Positions 23,401 to 35,295 of a stretch of DNA of 64,000 bases are shown piece after piece. The position numbers and the translations under genes are program-made. Positions within the stretch are counted from its first letter, which is position 1. Each line of letters begins with the position of its first letter. Below the pieces are notes generated by a model that had not been told where the DNA came from, made no database searches, and was given only the letters and a program-made list of their open reading frames with translations. Source of the stretch: Diabrotica undecimpunctata (Eukaryota; Arthropoda; Insecta; Coleoptera; Chrysomelidae); contig NC_092804.1 of assembly GCF_040954645.1 (NCBI RefSeq), positions 147,507,108 through 147,571,107 of the forward strand. Reading direction: 5' to 3'.

Positions 23401-23878
23401 TTAATATGGTTAACCAGATCCAACTGAATTCTGCCGAGGAATTTGCCACACAATTGGTCTTATTTAGCATAATTAGAGCCACTTCTTTGATTTTTCTCTT
23501 TTTACCATCTGTTTCTTTTATGACTATACTTGAATCATTCCATTGAACCCTAAGTTTATTTTCCCATGAGTGTTTACATATTTGCGATCTATCAAATTCT
23601 CTATTTTTAATTCAGGATTGATGTTCACTTATTCTTACATTTAATGGCCTTAATGTTTCACCTCAATAAAACTGATGGCATTCACAAAGTATTTTATAAA
23701 TACAAGTCTTTGTTTTTTCTTTTTCATTTTTAGGTTAGGTTTTTAGGTTAGTTTTAGATAAAATAGAAATATAATTTATTTTCTATCTTTTCCAATTTTT
23801 CTGATAATCCTCTTATGTATGGTATTGTTATTTTTCTCGTATAATTCCTTCTGTATGCTGTAGGATATCGTTCTAAGT
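23401..23878 (-). pseudogene. Penelope-like GIY-YIG endonuclease region (minus)
   Basis: Read on minus, the sequence follows the copy at 56150-56567. It runs from codons for a DPTAY-like linker through IYKILCECHQF, which matches IYKIPCECHQFYLGETSRP there, to AEFS and DLVNH-like codons next to the TTAA. This is the GIY-YIG nuclease domain that Penelope elements carry after the RT. The upstream RT part is absent from this piece. At about 23879 it abuts an oppositely oriented Penelope copy. Confidence 0.8.
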
Positions 23879-24441
23879 TGTTGTGTTCTATTGCCAACAA
23901 AAACCAAACTGAATGTATCAGCTATCATGGAGCTACTAATAGATTAGCCGTAAACTCATCCTTATCTCCATTACTAGTAGATATACTTAAAAAGCATTTC
24001 AAACATAACATTGTACAGAAACAAGAAAAACAACCTACAATATGGTGGAGATATGTAGATGAATTGTTCTTCATTTGGCCACAGAGACCAAAAGCATTAA
24101 TTAACTTTCTGAGGGATATCAATAATAAAGAAAAATTAATCAAATTCACCATGAAACAAGAAACAATAACTCACTTCTTCTTCTGGATGTGCTAATCACA
24201 AAAAAAGACAAAGTATATGCAACCAAAGTCTACAGAAAAACAACCCACACCAAGAGATATTTAAGTTATCACTTTAACCACAACGTAAACATCAAAAAAA
24301 AAATATTAAAAACCTATACGATAGAGACCGAAACATCTGCTCTAATTAAAATGCATTTCAAGAGGGAAAAACCTGCTAACAAAGGTTATGATCAAAAATG
24401 ATTACCCTTTGTCATTTATAAACAGGGAATTCCACAAGATT

Positions 24442-25060
24442 CTTTTTCTCATGACGCCGTCTCCTTTCGAAGGTTGGCGATCCAAATGGCAATTTGTAGT
24501 TCTGGAAACTACTGCGCGAAAAATTTCTGCGGATGAGCGGTCGAACCATCTCCTCAGGTCTTTCAGCCACAAGTTGTGGCGTCTTCCTACTGATCTTTTA
24601 CCCTGTACTTTTCTTTCCAGTATAACTTTAAGTAATTCATATCTTTCGCCTCTCAACACATAACCCAAGTATTGCATTTTCCTCTCTTTGATTATTCTTA
24701 GTAATTCTTTTTGTTTACACACGCGACGAAGTACTTCACAATTAGTTACTCTTTGTACACATGGAATTCTCAACATTCGTCTGTATATATACATCTCAAA
24801 GGCATCTATTATTTTTTCTATTTCAGAGTCCATTGTCCAACTTTCACAGCCATACAGTAAGATGGATTACATGGAACATTGGACATGAAGTACAATGGAA
24901 AAAACATAACATCTGATCATTCGGATTCTAAGCTGTAGACTAAGGTCTGATCTTGTAAAAAATGTTTTCATGCTCATGAATGTTTTCCTTGCTTGTTCGA
25001 TTCTTGATAGGATTTCTTTTTTTGGATTACACTGACTATTGATATTTGCTCCCAAATATT
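24442..25060 (-). mobile_element. RTE-like LINE 3' fragment inside the Penelope copy
   Basis: Flanked by a perfect 12 bp duplication TTCCACAAGATT (24430-24441 and 25061-25072). The minus strand gives ARKTFMSMKTFFTRSDLSLQ, then CYVFSIV, AFEMYIYRRMLRIP, KERKMQYLGYVLRG and LWLKDLRRWF. This is the C-terminal segment after the RT domain of RTE-type ORFs. It shares its 3' end family with 11191-11391. Confidence 0.9.
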
Positions 25061-25234
25061 TTCCACAAGATTAAAGAAAGAAAATAATAACAAATCCGAA
25101 CCAATCCGGAAACACGCACAAGAAGGAACTCAAAGATGACAACAATACCTTATGTTAACGGCTTATCAGAAAAACTGAAGATAATAGGAAACAAGTACAA
25201 CATCACAACAACTTTTAAATCAACTAACATACTG

Positions 25235-26106
25235 GCGAATTCGACATACTTACTGGAGTCAGACAGAGATGCTTTCTCCGTTTCTTTTTAACATAGCAGT
25301 AGACTATGTTCTCTCCAAACTAGACTCTGACACAAGAGGGATCGAATGGACGTTAACCACACGTCTAAGCGATCTGGAATACACCGAGGATATCTGCCTA
25401 TTAGGACAAAGGTTCCAAGATGTGGCTGATCAATTGGAAACACTTTCCACTGAAGCCAATACACTAGGTTTGAAAATCAATATTAGTAAAATCAAATCTA
25501 TGAAAGTAAATGCAAGAAACAACACGCTATTTATTATCAACAACATGCACATTGAAAATGTGAAAAACTTTACATATCTTGGAAGTGTCATAACAAAAAG
25601 CAGAGGTACAGAGGACGATATTCGTATGAGGATACGAAAAGCTCAACAATCCGCATATTCCAGTCAAATCTCATGTGTGTTTTACTCTACGGATATGAAA
25701 CCTGAAAAGTGACAAAAACCCTTACAAATAAATCGCAGGTCTTTGTTAATAAATGTCTACAACGAATTGTTTTTATTTTCTGGCCTAACATCGTCAGAAA
25801 CGAAGATCTACTACACCTGACCGAACAAAAATGGGTAGAACATCAAATAAAGTCCAGAAAGTGGGGTTGGATTGGTCACACGCTCAGAAAAAATTATTAC
25901 ATTCTTGCAAAGATTGCCCTAGAGTGGAATCTCCAAGAAAGAAGAAAAAAAAGTCGCCCAGTACAAACTTGGAGGAGATCCAACATGGACGAGATAAGAG
26001 GTCAAGGAAAGTCTTGGAATGAGGTGAAAAACTTATCGCAAAATAGAACCCGATGGTGCGCTTTCACTGAAGCTATATGGTACACTTAGTTCAAGAACCT
26101 TATGTA
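25235..26106 (+). mobile_element. RTE-like LINE fragment (RT thumb to C-terminus)
   Basis: Starts with EFDILTGVRQRCLLSPFLFN and continues with LSDLEYTEDICLLGQ (active site degenerate: YTED for FADD), LGLKINISKIKSM and NFTYLGSVITK. After frameshifts near 25700 it gives KWGWIGHTLRK and WTRRS-like codons to a stop at 26087. The insert lies between TAACATACTG (25225-25234) and TAATACACTG (26107-26116), a target duplication with 8 of 10 matches. Removing it rejoins the Penelope reading order. The family differs from that of 24442-25060. Confidence 0.88.
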
Positions 26107-26600
26107 TAATACACTGAGGTCCATACTATCCAAAATCAAATTCAACAACATGCGAGAAAGATCAAAAACTGTAAATGCAATTATCTCTACGTGGAAAAAA
26201 CCTCAAGACCACTATGTGTCAGGATAAACACATGAAACATACATACATGCATGAAACATATATCAAGAAGAGAGACTTCGATAAATGCCAGATATGTAAA
26301 CATGTCAGTGACAATGAATACAGACCACAATGGATAGATGCGTCAAAATTCATGAATTAAATGTGCATGAAAAAAAAAGTCAAGGAAGCAGCTCTCATCC
26401 TACTTAACGAAGAAAAATGTGTAGCAAACCCCTCAGCAGAATTCAGCGGGCTTTGGTTACCAATACCTAAAAGAACAAATCAATAACAAGAATATACCAA
26501 CAATAGCGGACTAATATGAGGTCGAAAAACATCATCTACAATCTTTCACACAGCACATATGCAACAGACAATACACATAAACACAAACATTTTTGGTTTT

Positions 26601-27220
26601 TTTGCAATTAGACACTCAACCACAATTATTACGATACAGTTACAAAAACATATAACACAAATACAAAGCAGTCGGAATTTGACATTCCTAGGGTAAAATC
26701 AACACATTCAAACATTGTACAGCCATTATATGCTGTTGCCTACAAGACTGAGCTCCAACATCTAAATTTAAATTGACATAACCAATAACAAAATCAATGG
26801 TTATATATTTTTCAGAATTTGTTTAATTATCTTTTTTTTTAACGTTTTCGTTAGTGTAAATTAAAACGTCAAATATACCTAACAACCAATAATTGTGGCC
26901 AATCCCATATAAACATTATATTTAAAATAAATTTAGTCTCATAATCCTAGATAATTTAAGTTACTTAATAAATTCGGGTAGTGAGGTTTAGCTTTACTGT
27001 TCAAAAATTACGTCATTCAAATTTACTGAACAGATATTCAAGTTAAAAAAAAAACAGAGCATTTTTGGTCTCTAATATATTTTTAATAAAATATAAACCC
27101 CAATCTATCTAACAAACCGACCCGCCTTACCTGTCAAATATGACGAGAACAAAATAAATATAACACAGGTCCTTTTTTCAATTTTCCTCAACTTTTTGTT
27201 TCTGATTCCATATGGTTTTG
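26601..27220. other. no gene recognised
   Basis: AT-rich non-coding sequence after the Penelope C-terminus. It may contain the decayed 3' terminal repeat of that copy, but the hairpin motif is not readable. Confidence 0.4.
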
Positions 27221-27227
27221 TCATCAG

Positions 27228-27868
27228 GTGCCTGCTACGGACGGAAGCAAACCTTATTCTCCAAATCTCTCGATAATAAAGTTCGACAGAGACGTAAGTT
27301 TAAATGTTAGAGTCTAAAGAGAAATATAAAGCAAATGTTGTTTTTAACTTTTTTATAAAATGATTGTTATAAAAATGTCTACTTCTTCGTCATGTGATAA
27401 AGAAAAAGTCGTCGAAAAAATGTTAATTGCCAATACCGTTACAACAATATCAAATTGTCTAATTAATATTTTTAAAAGTTGCCAAAGATATTTATATAAT
27501 TTTCGCCAGTAAGAGCAATGAGTGTTCGACATTTTTTTGCATATTTTTTCCAGGGAAACAGCCTACGAATATTACTCTAAATTAAATGGAGGTAAGATTT
27601 GAACTTATTTATCGAATTTAAATTTGTCAAATTCGTCATTTTATCATAGTTCTGTATAAATCTATTTATAACCAATATAAGAGAAAATATTATTTATCGA
27701 AATAAAGTGTAGTTGGGAATAAACCTTTCAAAAAATATACCGTCACTTTCTTGGCCATTTTGTTGTTTTTCGTTGCTGAATAATATAAAAGCGTTTTGTC
27801 TTTTTTTAGGTAGGATGCAATCAATTTACATATTTAAAAAATTTCACACGCATAGATGGGACTTTTAA
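27228..27868 (+). CDS. candidate host-gene exons (three splice-flanked segments)
   Basis: Three segments look like exons. 27228-27293 lies between TTTTGTCATCAG and GTAAGT and reads VPATDGSKPYSPNLSIIK in one frame. 27554-27591 lies between TTTTTTCCAG and GTAAGA and reads ETAYEYYSKLNG. 27810-27868 follows TCTTTTTTTAG and reads RMQSIYIFKKFHTHRWDF then stop. Segments two and three are phase-compatible (G|GT). Segment one ends in phase 0 and does not fit segment two, which weakens the set. I recognise no protein family. The last stop codon overlaps the TTAA target of the piggyBac element. Chance splice-like signals remain possible. Confidence 0.3.
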
Positions 27869-30590
27869 CACGTTCGATATGGGACATATCGGATTTCGAT
27901 TTCGACACAGAAACGGATATGGGTTTTTAGGTAAAAAACAGGAATATTGGATTAAAACTCGGACACATGGATTAGTATATAGATATTAAAACATTTTTTT
28001 TTGGTTTACTTAGCCTGTCAGTATACTGGTAGTCAGGATATAGATGTACGTTTTTAACTATATACTAAATACCAGTATACTAATAGATCTAGACAAAATA
28101 AACAACAATAATCGCTGTATAATTGGGAAAAAAATTTCTCTTATCAATTTTTTCATTTTTTTTATTACAAAAGAAACATAATTATCATTCTAAACTAAAA
28201 ACTATAAGAAATAAATTTATTGTTTGACTTGTGTATGGAACAATTTGTAGCAAGGAACTATGCATAGTCCTGGTGAGTCGGGGCAGCTGGGACAATAATA
28301 ACGGGACCTTTTTCGGGCATTTTGCTTAGTGCAATATCGCCACCGTAACATACCACTTTTATTTTTTTCCGTGACAGGAACTTGTTCTGGGTAATGCATA
28401 TTGTTTGCAGTTGTTTGTACCTGAATAGCCTTGTTATTGTCGATAAGGTCCATTACTATGCTCTCACGAAATTGCAAAAAAGAAGTTTTCTTATTCGATG
28501 CTCTCTTGTAGATGTAAAAGCTGTTCCAAATGCATATGTCTAATAGATGGAAAAACAATTTTCTATACCACCGAAGTGTTTTTCTTGGTACCGAGTAATA
28601 TGACAACATCTGGTCTGCTCGATCTATCCCAGACATGTGCTTATTGTAGTCAACCACACAATCGAGTTTAATTTTCGTAGCACCTCGTTTACAAACAACC
28701 TCAGTCATAACGTGTTATGCTTTGTGCTGATCATTCTGACATCACGCTTATCTTTCCATTTAGTAACCAATACGGGCCCTTTACGTTTCCATACAGCATC
28801 TCCTTTCTTTAGCTTCTTTTTTAACATGTCTTGGGGTTTCCAGTTGTGTCTTCTCGTAGAGTTCCAACAACGTGTGTCTTTTCCTTGAATAGGGCTTCCG
28901 CCAATCCTACGCTGTTGTAGAAATTATCCATGTATAAAACATGACCTTTTCCGAAATAATCCTTCGTCAACTCTTTGACAATATCCGCCTTTTTCAAGGT
29001 ACCTCTTCCGGTATATACAATAATATTTAATATATATCCATCGTGTGTAGTGAGTTCGTATAGTTTAATCCCATACTTGTGACGTTTATTTGCTATGTAT
29101 TGTCGAAAGATGAGACTAACACGCCACAAGATCATGGCCTCATCAATAGAGAGCTCTCTATTAGGGTATAGACAATTTTGTATATTTTTTAGAACTGCGT
29201 CCAAAATAGTCCGAATCTTGTAAAGACGGTCCTCAGTATTAACATCAGTATGGTCTACGAATCGTAGCATTTTTAAAATCCCTAGAAATCTATCGCGGGC
29301 CATAGTTTTTCCAAAAACAGGTTGGTAGTAAATACTTTCCCTGCTCCAGTGTTTGGCAAGGGAAGGAAATTTTACGATGCCTCCCAAAACACACAAACCT
29401 AGGAATTTTTTGATTTCCTCATTAGAAACTTCTTTCCATACACTTCTTTTTCGTTGAAGTGTTGTAGATGTGGATACAGTGGGTCGTCTATTAGTTTCAC
29501 ATACAATTGTGTTGATCATATCGTTGTCGAAAAGCACATTAAAATAATCTATGGGTTTTGCATTGGCCGGAAGATTTACATTGATAGATGATATTCCAGT
29601 AAAATCAAATTCTGTTACATCTTCTTCTACTTCGCCCCAACCATAATGTTCATCTTAAATGTATTTTGTAGATTTTTTCTGTGTCATAGTGGTATTTGTT
29701 GTCTTATTATGGCAAATATGTGGTTCATCTGTTAGATCAAAATCGAAACATTTTGCCTCTATTTTATTTGCTTCAATCTGTAATTCTTGTTCTGTTAACG
29801 GGCGATTGCTAGCATACTTTGAAATTCTAGGTTTTTTCATACCACTTGGGCTAAAACAAAAAGAAAACAATTAATAATGCACAAACTATTGAACCACTCT
29901 GTACATAACTTTATTTTTCATCTAAATTTTATAATACTTTTAAGAACAATTAAAACATTTCAATATTATTTATTCGTCCAAGAAACATTCAAGTGTTTAT
30001 AATGGGGCAATAAAAAAAATCTTGTTACTAAATAAAGTGAACAAAATTTAAGAATGCTAAATTTAACTTAAGAGTGAGAGGTTAAGTTCATACAATCAAC
30101 TACATTTAAAGTAAAATCATCTCTAAAAAAATAATAAAAAAATTATCAAAAGTGGAATTAGTTGCACAAGTGCTTTTAATTAATCAGTAACTAAATAACA
30201 CTAAAATATTAGACCAAAATTATTTTGTTTTATTACTAGCACTATTATGACTTATTCTATAAATGATATTTAATATTTCTTACCCTGGAATATTTGTATT
30301 ATCCATATTTCATCAATAAAATTTACCAATATCACCATATAACCTTAAAATTATCACGTGCTCTAAATGTGTCAATAAAATTGTTTAGGAACGAACTACC
30401 AGTATACTGGCAAAGATTACAATATTAGAGACTACATACATATACGGCGTCTACATCTCGTTCCTTTACTCCTGGTCTGTGTGAATATATAAAGCATTGA
30501 AATTAGTAGAGCTGTGAGCCAGTAAAGTGGTAGTCAGTATATTACGGAAAACTCGAACTACCAGTATAGTGGTAGTCAGGTGCGAACGTG
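27869..30590 (-). mobile_element. piggyBac-type transposon with TTAA ends
   Basis: TTAA at 27865-27868 and 30591-30594 flank 2,722 bp. Inverted ends are CACGTTCG (27869-27876) and CGAACGTG (30583-30590). Subterminal repeats of the type CAGTATACTGGTAGT occur inside both ends (about 28019 on the left; about 30400 and 30560 on the right, partly inverted). Size, target and one minus-strand gene fit a complete piggyBac element whose gene has decayed. Confidence 0.9.
28217..29870 (-). pseudogene. piggyBac transposase (PGBD-like), near full length
   Basis: One alignment runs from about 29870 to 28217. Domain landmarks are EEIKKFLGLCVLGGIVKFP, MARDRFLGILKMLRFVD, LSIDEAMILWRVSLIFRQYI, HVLYMDNFYNSVGLAEALF and VVDYNKHMSGIDRADQMLSY. 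All three catalytic Asp positions (SIDE, MDNF, GIDR) are therefore present. The C-terminus carries a Cys-rich zinc segment (about 28340-28240). Three lesions interrupt it: an in-frame TAA at 29655-29657, a frameshift near 28840 and another near 28710. It is one of the least decayed transposase genes here but inactive as it stands. A different frame calls part of it a 238-residue ORF (29537-28821). Confidence 0.93.
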
Positions 30591-30594
30591 TTAA

Positions 30595-31235
30595 GAAACA
30601 TGTCTATTTTTTAATAGATCTGTAGCTTGAACATGCATAACCTAAAAATGTATTTTTTTTTTCGAAAAAGTGTATAACTTTGTTAGGAAATGGTGGCAGG
30701 TTTAATTTTTTTTTATTTTGTGTAATTTATCAAAAACTCTTTATGATTTTTCCAGATTTTACCTTAAGAAATCTACCTTAAAAAATTAGAAAAACTCTTT
30801 TTTTAAGGATTTATAAAGATGTTACCTTTTTTATAGAATTCAAAATAGATCAATTCAAGGTTTGTTTTATTGGTTATATATAACTTAAAATAACTGACAC
30901 TTTGGGTCAAAAAAGGGGCGAAGCAAATTCAAACAGCAATAAACCATGTTTTTTTAAGGTTTTTAAGGGTTTTTGTGAGTTTTTCGGGGTTAATCACATT
31001 TTTTGAGATCGATACAACGTGTTTTTTTCAATTAATTAACATTTACCGTATTAAAAAACAACAACGCAATTTTAATCCGCCACTCCTTTCTCCTGCTCTC
31101 AAAAACGTCATTGTTTTTATTATTTTTATTAAGGGCTGTAAATATACTAATCACTGTTATATAGCCGCGTTCCTTCAGTAAGACAGAGAAAACTGACGTT
31201 TTCTCAGTTATAGAGAACTGAGCAGAGCAGACTCT
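30595..31235. other. no gene recognised
   Basis: AT-rich sequence with a small hairpin (CTCAGTT and AACTGAG around 31204-31223). No coding recognised. Confidence 0.4.
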
Positions 31236-33281
31236 TAATAAAAAAGTTACAGCCCTTTGAAACTACAAAATAAAGATTGTTTTTTTGTATTATCTTCCAA
31301 ACCACTTGAAATTTTGTAATAAAAATGTACACGTTACTTTTTTGTTCTGAAAGAATTTTTCATAAAATAGAAACAACAAAATCTAAGCGCACAGAAAAAT
31401 TTTAAGGGGTGTGTGCAGTTCTAAATCCCCCCAAACTTTTGAGTACGTTCAAATCAAATGAATTTTGTGGCATCATTAGTTTAACACATTATTTTTAAAA
31501 TTTTTTTGAGTCTTATCACTTCTTTCAAAATACAGGTTTTATTGAGTTACGGCCCCTTTCATTAACCATTAAAAAATTACTTGTAACTTAATAAATGACT
31601 TTAACGAATTAACAAGTACTAAAAATGTCTATAACCTTTATAAATATGATATTACAATTAATGTTCAAAATGACCCTCATATTCTTCAATACATATTCGG
31701 TATCGTTTTAATAAGGAAAACCGAATGCGCTGAAAAATCATATTTTTCTGACGAAATTGATTTGTAGCTTCAATTATTCTAACCCTCAATTGTTGTTCGT
31801 CCTCTATTGTTACAGAATACACTTTCTCTTTCATAAACCCCCAAAAAGAAAAGTCCATGGGGTTAAGACCTGGACTTCTGGGTGGCCAAGAAATAGGTGC
31901 GTCACGACCCCTTCCAATCCACCGACCAGGATACAGCCTGCAAAGGTATTCCCGGTCTTGATTACTGTAATGCGGTGGAGCTTCATCTTGTAGAAACTAC
32001 ATATTTTGCCTTATTGCAATATTCACACACTAAAAATACTCTTGTAAATCGTTTGCCAAGAACTGCAAATAATTATCACCATTTAAATTGTTGGGAAGAA
32101 ATACTGGGCCTATTAGATTGTTATCCACAATTCCTGCCCAAATATTAACTGAAAGTCCTTTGGTGATGAGTCGTTTTCTTGGCGTGAGGATTTTCGTTGG
32201 CCCAAATGTGCTCGTTATGATGGTTTGTTACTCCATTTCTATTAAAGGTAGCCTCGTCGGTAAACAAAACATTAACAATAAAATTAACATTTCGAGTGTT
32301 TTCCATTAACAACCAATCGCAAAATAAATTCTTTTAGGATAATCGTCAACCAATAACTCTTGAACCGTTATTAAGTGATAGGGTTTAAGCAGCTCATCCT
32401 TCAAACGCCTCCAAACCCTTATGGGAGGAACATTTAGTTGAGCAACTATTGCCCTTGTTATTAGACGACCACTATTGCCAGCAACTTGCGGTTGGAATGT
32501 ACCCGTTTCCCGTAAACGACGATCAATGGTCAGAAATAATCGTCTATCGGGTATTTGGGTAGTAAGGGAGTAAAATACCTCAATTGCGATTGGGGTATTT
32601 TACTGCATAACGCCTTGCGGCAGCTGCACTATTTCCTTGGCATTCACCTACGATATTCCCGATAGTTCATTGAAATGATAATTTAATCTGATCTAACTTA
32701 TCCAAAGTTAAATGCATATCTGCTATTTCCTGAAATGTTTAGGCCACTGTAATATCAAAATTTTTAATATTAATCTTATTCGCACATTAAATGATAGCTT
32801 CAAATTATTGACTATTATTGATGGGACTGTTTGTAATTATTGTATCCGTAGAAACTAATTGTAATTTTATGGCCAACTAGGAAAAAACTAGTTTTTCGAA
32901 AAAGTGATGAGGCAAAAAAGTTTTAAAAATAATGTGTTAAACTAATGATGCCACAAAATTCATTTGATTTGAACATACTCAAAAGTTTGGGGGGATTTAG
33001 GGTTGCACACCCCCCTTAAATTTTTTCTGTGCGCTTAGATTGTGTTGTTTCTTTTGTATGAAAAATGCATTCAGAACAAAAAAGTAACGTGTTCATTTTT
33101 ATTACAAAATGTCAAATAGTTTAGGCGATAATGCAAAAAACAATTTTTATTTTGTAACTTTAAAGGGCTGTAACTTTTTTGTGTAGACTTTTGTACTAAG
33201 GTAAGTTGGATTCAATCAATTTATTTTTGTCCCTGGAATGCGTGATTTAATTTATGACATACCTTTTTGAAACACCCTGTA
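31236..33281 (-). mobile_element. mariner-like element with long inverted repeats
   Basis: Inverted repeats of about 280 bp face each other: about 31236-31515 (from AAAAAAGTTACAGCCCTTT) and about 32925-33190 (reverse complement AAAAAAGTTACAGCCCTTT). They agree at most positions. Outside the right arm the sequence ends GAAACACCCTG then TA (33280-33281), which is the usual mariner terminus. The corresponding left terminus is not visible, so the left end is eroded or rearranged. A minus-strand transposase remnant lies between the arms. Confidence 0.75.
31658..32650 (-). pseudogene. mariner/IS630-type transposase remnant
   Basis: The readable C-terminal half gives FLQDEAPPHYSNQDREYLCR (second catalytic Asp), GRWIGRGRDAPISWPPRSPG and LNPMDFSFWGFMKEKVYSV (third catalytic acid, an Asp), then EDEQQLRVRIIEATNQF. 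The two Asp codons are 44 codons apart, so 43 residues lie between them in one frame. Upstream to about 32650 the frame is broken, with pieces matching the N-terminal half (for example ENTRNVNFIVNVLFTDEATF). No stop is seen between the two Asp motifs. Confidence 0.8.
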
Positions 33282-34146
33282 AATAACCTATAAATAACCT
33301 TGGTTTCATCTATTTTAAAGTCTATACAAAATCCCTAAAAAAACAGTTTTTCGAGTTTTTGAAGGTAACACACCTTACGGAAAAACCTGAAAAAATGGTG
33401 GATTAAAATTGCCTAATAAAAGTCTTAGTTTTTAACCACAGAGAACACAAAAAATTAAAAAACAGTGAATTCTGGGAGTCAAGTTATTTTGTGTGTCCTA
33501 ACGGGGGTACCCTTAATTGAACATTTAGAAAATAAAACCATTTTAATACTAAAAATTTAAAATAAAAATTACTCATTTAAAAAAAAATTAAATTAAAGTC
33601 TGTTTATAGCATTTTAAATTTTTTAATCTTTTTACAGAAAACCTATTAAAGAGTAACCTTATAATAATTTCAGTCTACATTCAAACGAACATCCGCTAAT
33701 ATTTTTCCTAAATAAGTTTTAAATTACAAATTCTGATGAAACTTACCCTTAGAATTCGAGCAATCACGTACAGCCCCTTTTATATATGACTTCCATTAAG
33801 ATTTTCTGGATGGTTCATTCTCAATGATACTCCAGAAATAGAAAATAGCGCTGATATAAATGTGGCGATCCTTCAAAAGTTAAGTGGCACTGCGTCGAAT
33901 AAATCTTTTTTCGTCCACCTTCGTAATGATCCTAATTCCGGATGATGATGTTAATGGGCCTTTATTAAATAAATATATATTTTGCTACACGATATTAAAT
34001 GGCTACTTAAATATTTTACTGTTCGCTGAACACTCATAACTGCCAGTAACTTTTATTAGTTTTAAGACGATATTATGATAAAGGGAATATTTGGAGTTTT
34101 AGTTGGTAATGTGTTGCCATTTTACTATAGTAAACCTTATTTGCCA
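33282..34146. other. no gene recognised
   Basis: AT-rich non-coding sequence. No coding or repeat structure was recognised. Confidence 0.4.
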
Positions 34147-34158
34147 TATGCATGCTTT

Positions 34159-35283
34159 TTTTTTTTATTTATTTACGCTGTAACCACCAGGGTTATTAGC
34201 AACCTAAATATATAATACAGGTAAAGTTATAAAAAATTACAATAATTGATACAGTCCTGAGTCTTTAAGATAACTTATTGTGTTTTTAATGTTCATGTTT
34301 TTTCCTAGGGCTTTCTTTATATTATTTGGTATAGTTTGCTTCTTTCTTGCTGCTTCATATGTTTTGCACTGAGTTAGTATATGCTTCACGGTGAGTGTTA
34401 CTTGACAATTTTCACACATTGGCGGCACAGTTCGCTTAAAGAGGGGTTTATGTGTAAAGTTACTGTGTCCTAGTCGCAAACGTGTTATTCTCACTTGGTC
34501 CTGTCTATTCGCTGTGGGTTGGAACCATGGTTTCACTAATTTTTTGATTTCCTTGAGTTTATTTTGTGATACACTCTACTTATTTTGCCACGCACTTAAC
34601 ACTTTATGTTTTATTTCTGACTTAATGTCATCTGAAGAAACCTCATTAATAAGAATGGAGTCCTGGCTGAAGGATGCTAAGCGTGCTAGTTTATCTGCTT
34701 CTTCATTTCCTTGTATACCTGAATGTGATGGAACAAACATGAAGTCAACAGTGATCTTATTATTATTTAGAATCTCTATTTCTGATTTGATATGTGAGGC
34801 AATTGGATTATTGGTATATAAACGTTTGATAGTGTGAAGTGAGCTTAGTGAATCGGTTATTATGAGAGACGGGGACCGTTTTGACTCTTTTATGTGGATA
34901 AGTGCTTGTAATATTGCAAACAACTCCGCAGTATATGACGAAGTAATGGGCTTGAATTTAAATTTTAAGGATGTATTGGGTGTAAGGATGGCTGCACCAA
35001 CACCGTTTGAAGATTTGGATGCGTCAGTGTATATCTTATAGTGATTTTTATAAGTTTCCATTTCTGTTAAGAATGATTGTTTGATCATTCTAATAATACT
35101 ATTCTAAGAATACTAAGGTTAGTATTAATCTTGGGAATCGGTATTAACCAAGGTGGAGAAGTTAGGAAATTTGTTGGGAGAATTTCAGGAAATTTAAGTT
35201 GTAGGTCATGAAGGTTTCTTCTAACTCTTTCGTAAAATGGTGGATCTAGTCTTGTTGTAGAGAAAGTGTCTTGAAATCGATCT
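34159..35283 (-). pseudogene. 5'-truncated LINE: RNase H and Cys/His tail
   Basis: The minus strand encodes YKIYTDASKSSNGVGAAIL (first catalytic Asp), TAELFAILQAL (Glu), IITDSLSSL (Asp) and HSGIQGNEEADKLA (Asp), a complete RNase H set (ORF 35088-34576). A stop or frameshift near 34540 follows. Then QVRITRLRLGHSNFTH and CENCQVTLTVKHILTQC give the CxxC-H-C tail ending at 34237. It ends in an A-rich tail next to the duplication TATGCATGCTTT (34147-34158), whose second copy is 35284-35295. This is a 1.1 kb truncated copy of an element related in type, not in sequence, to the one at 0-4.6 kb. Confidence 0.88.
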
Positions 35284-35295
35284 TATGCATGCTTT

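Larger units (their letters stand above)
23880..26600 (+). pseudogene. Penelope-like element: RT and GIY-YIG, with two LINE inserts
   Basis: The RT region starts near 23895 and gives SSLSPLLVDILKKHF, TIWWRYVDELFFIWP (active site YVDE instead of YVDD), KLIKFTMKQE and MIKNDYPLSFINREF up to 24441. After the first insert the linker continues at 25061-25234 (LPYVNGLSEKLK and NKYNITTTFKSTN). After the second insert the endonuclease part resumes at 26107: TLRSILSKI, CKCNYLYVEKTSRPLCVRI, FDKCQICKHVSDNEYRPQW, KEAALILLNEEKCVAN and a stop near 26487. The order matches the copy at 55386-56619. Several frameshifts and a deletion of the GIY segment make it inactive. Confidence 0.88.
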
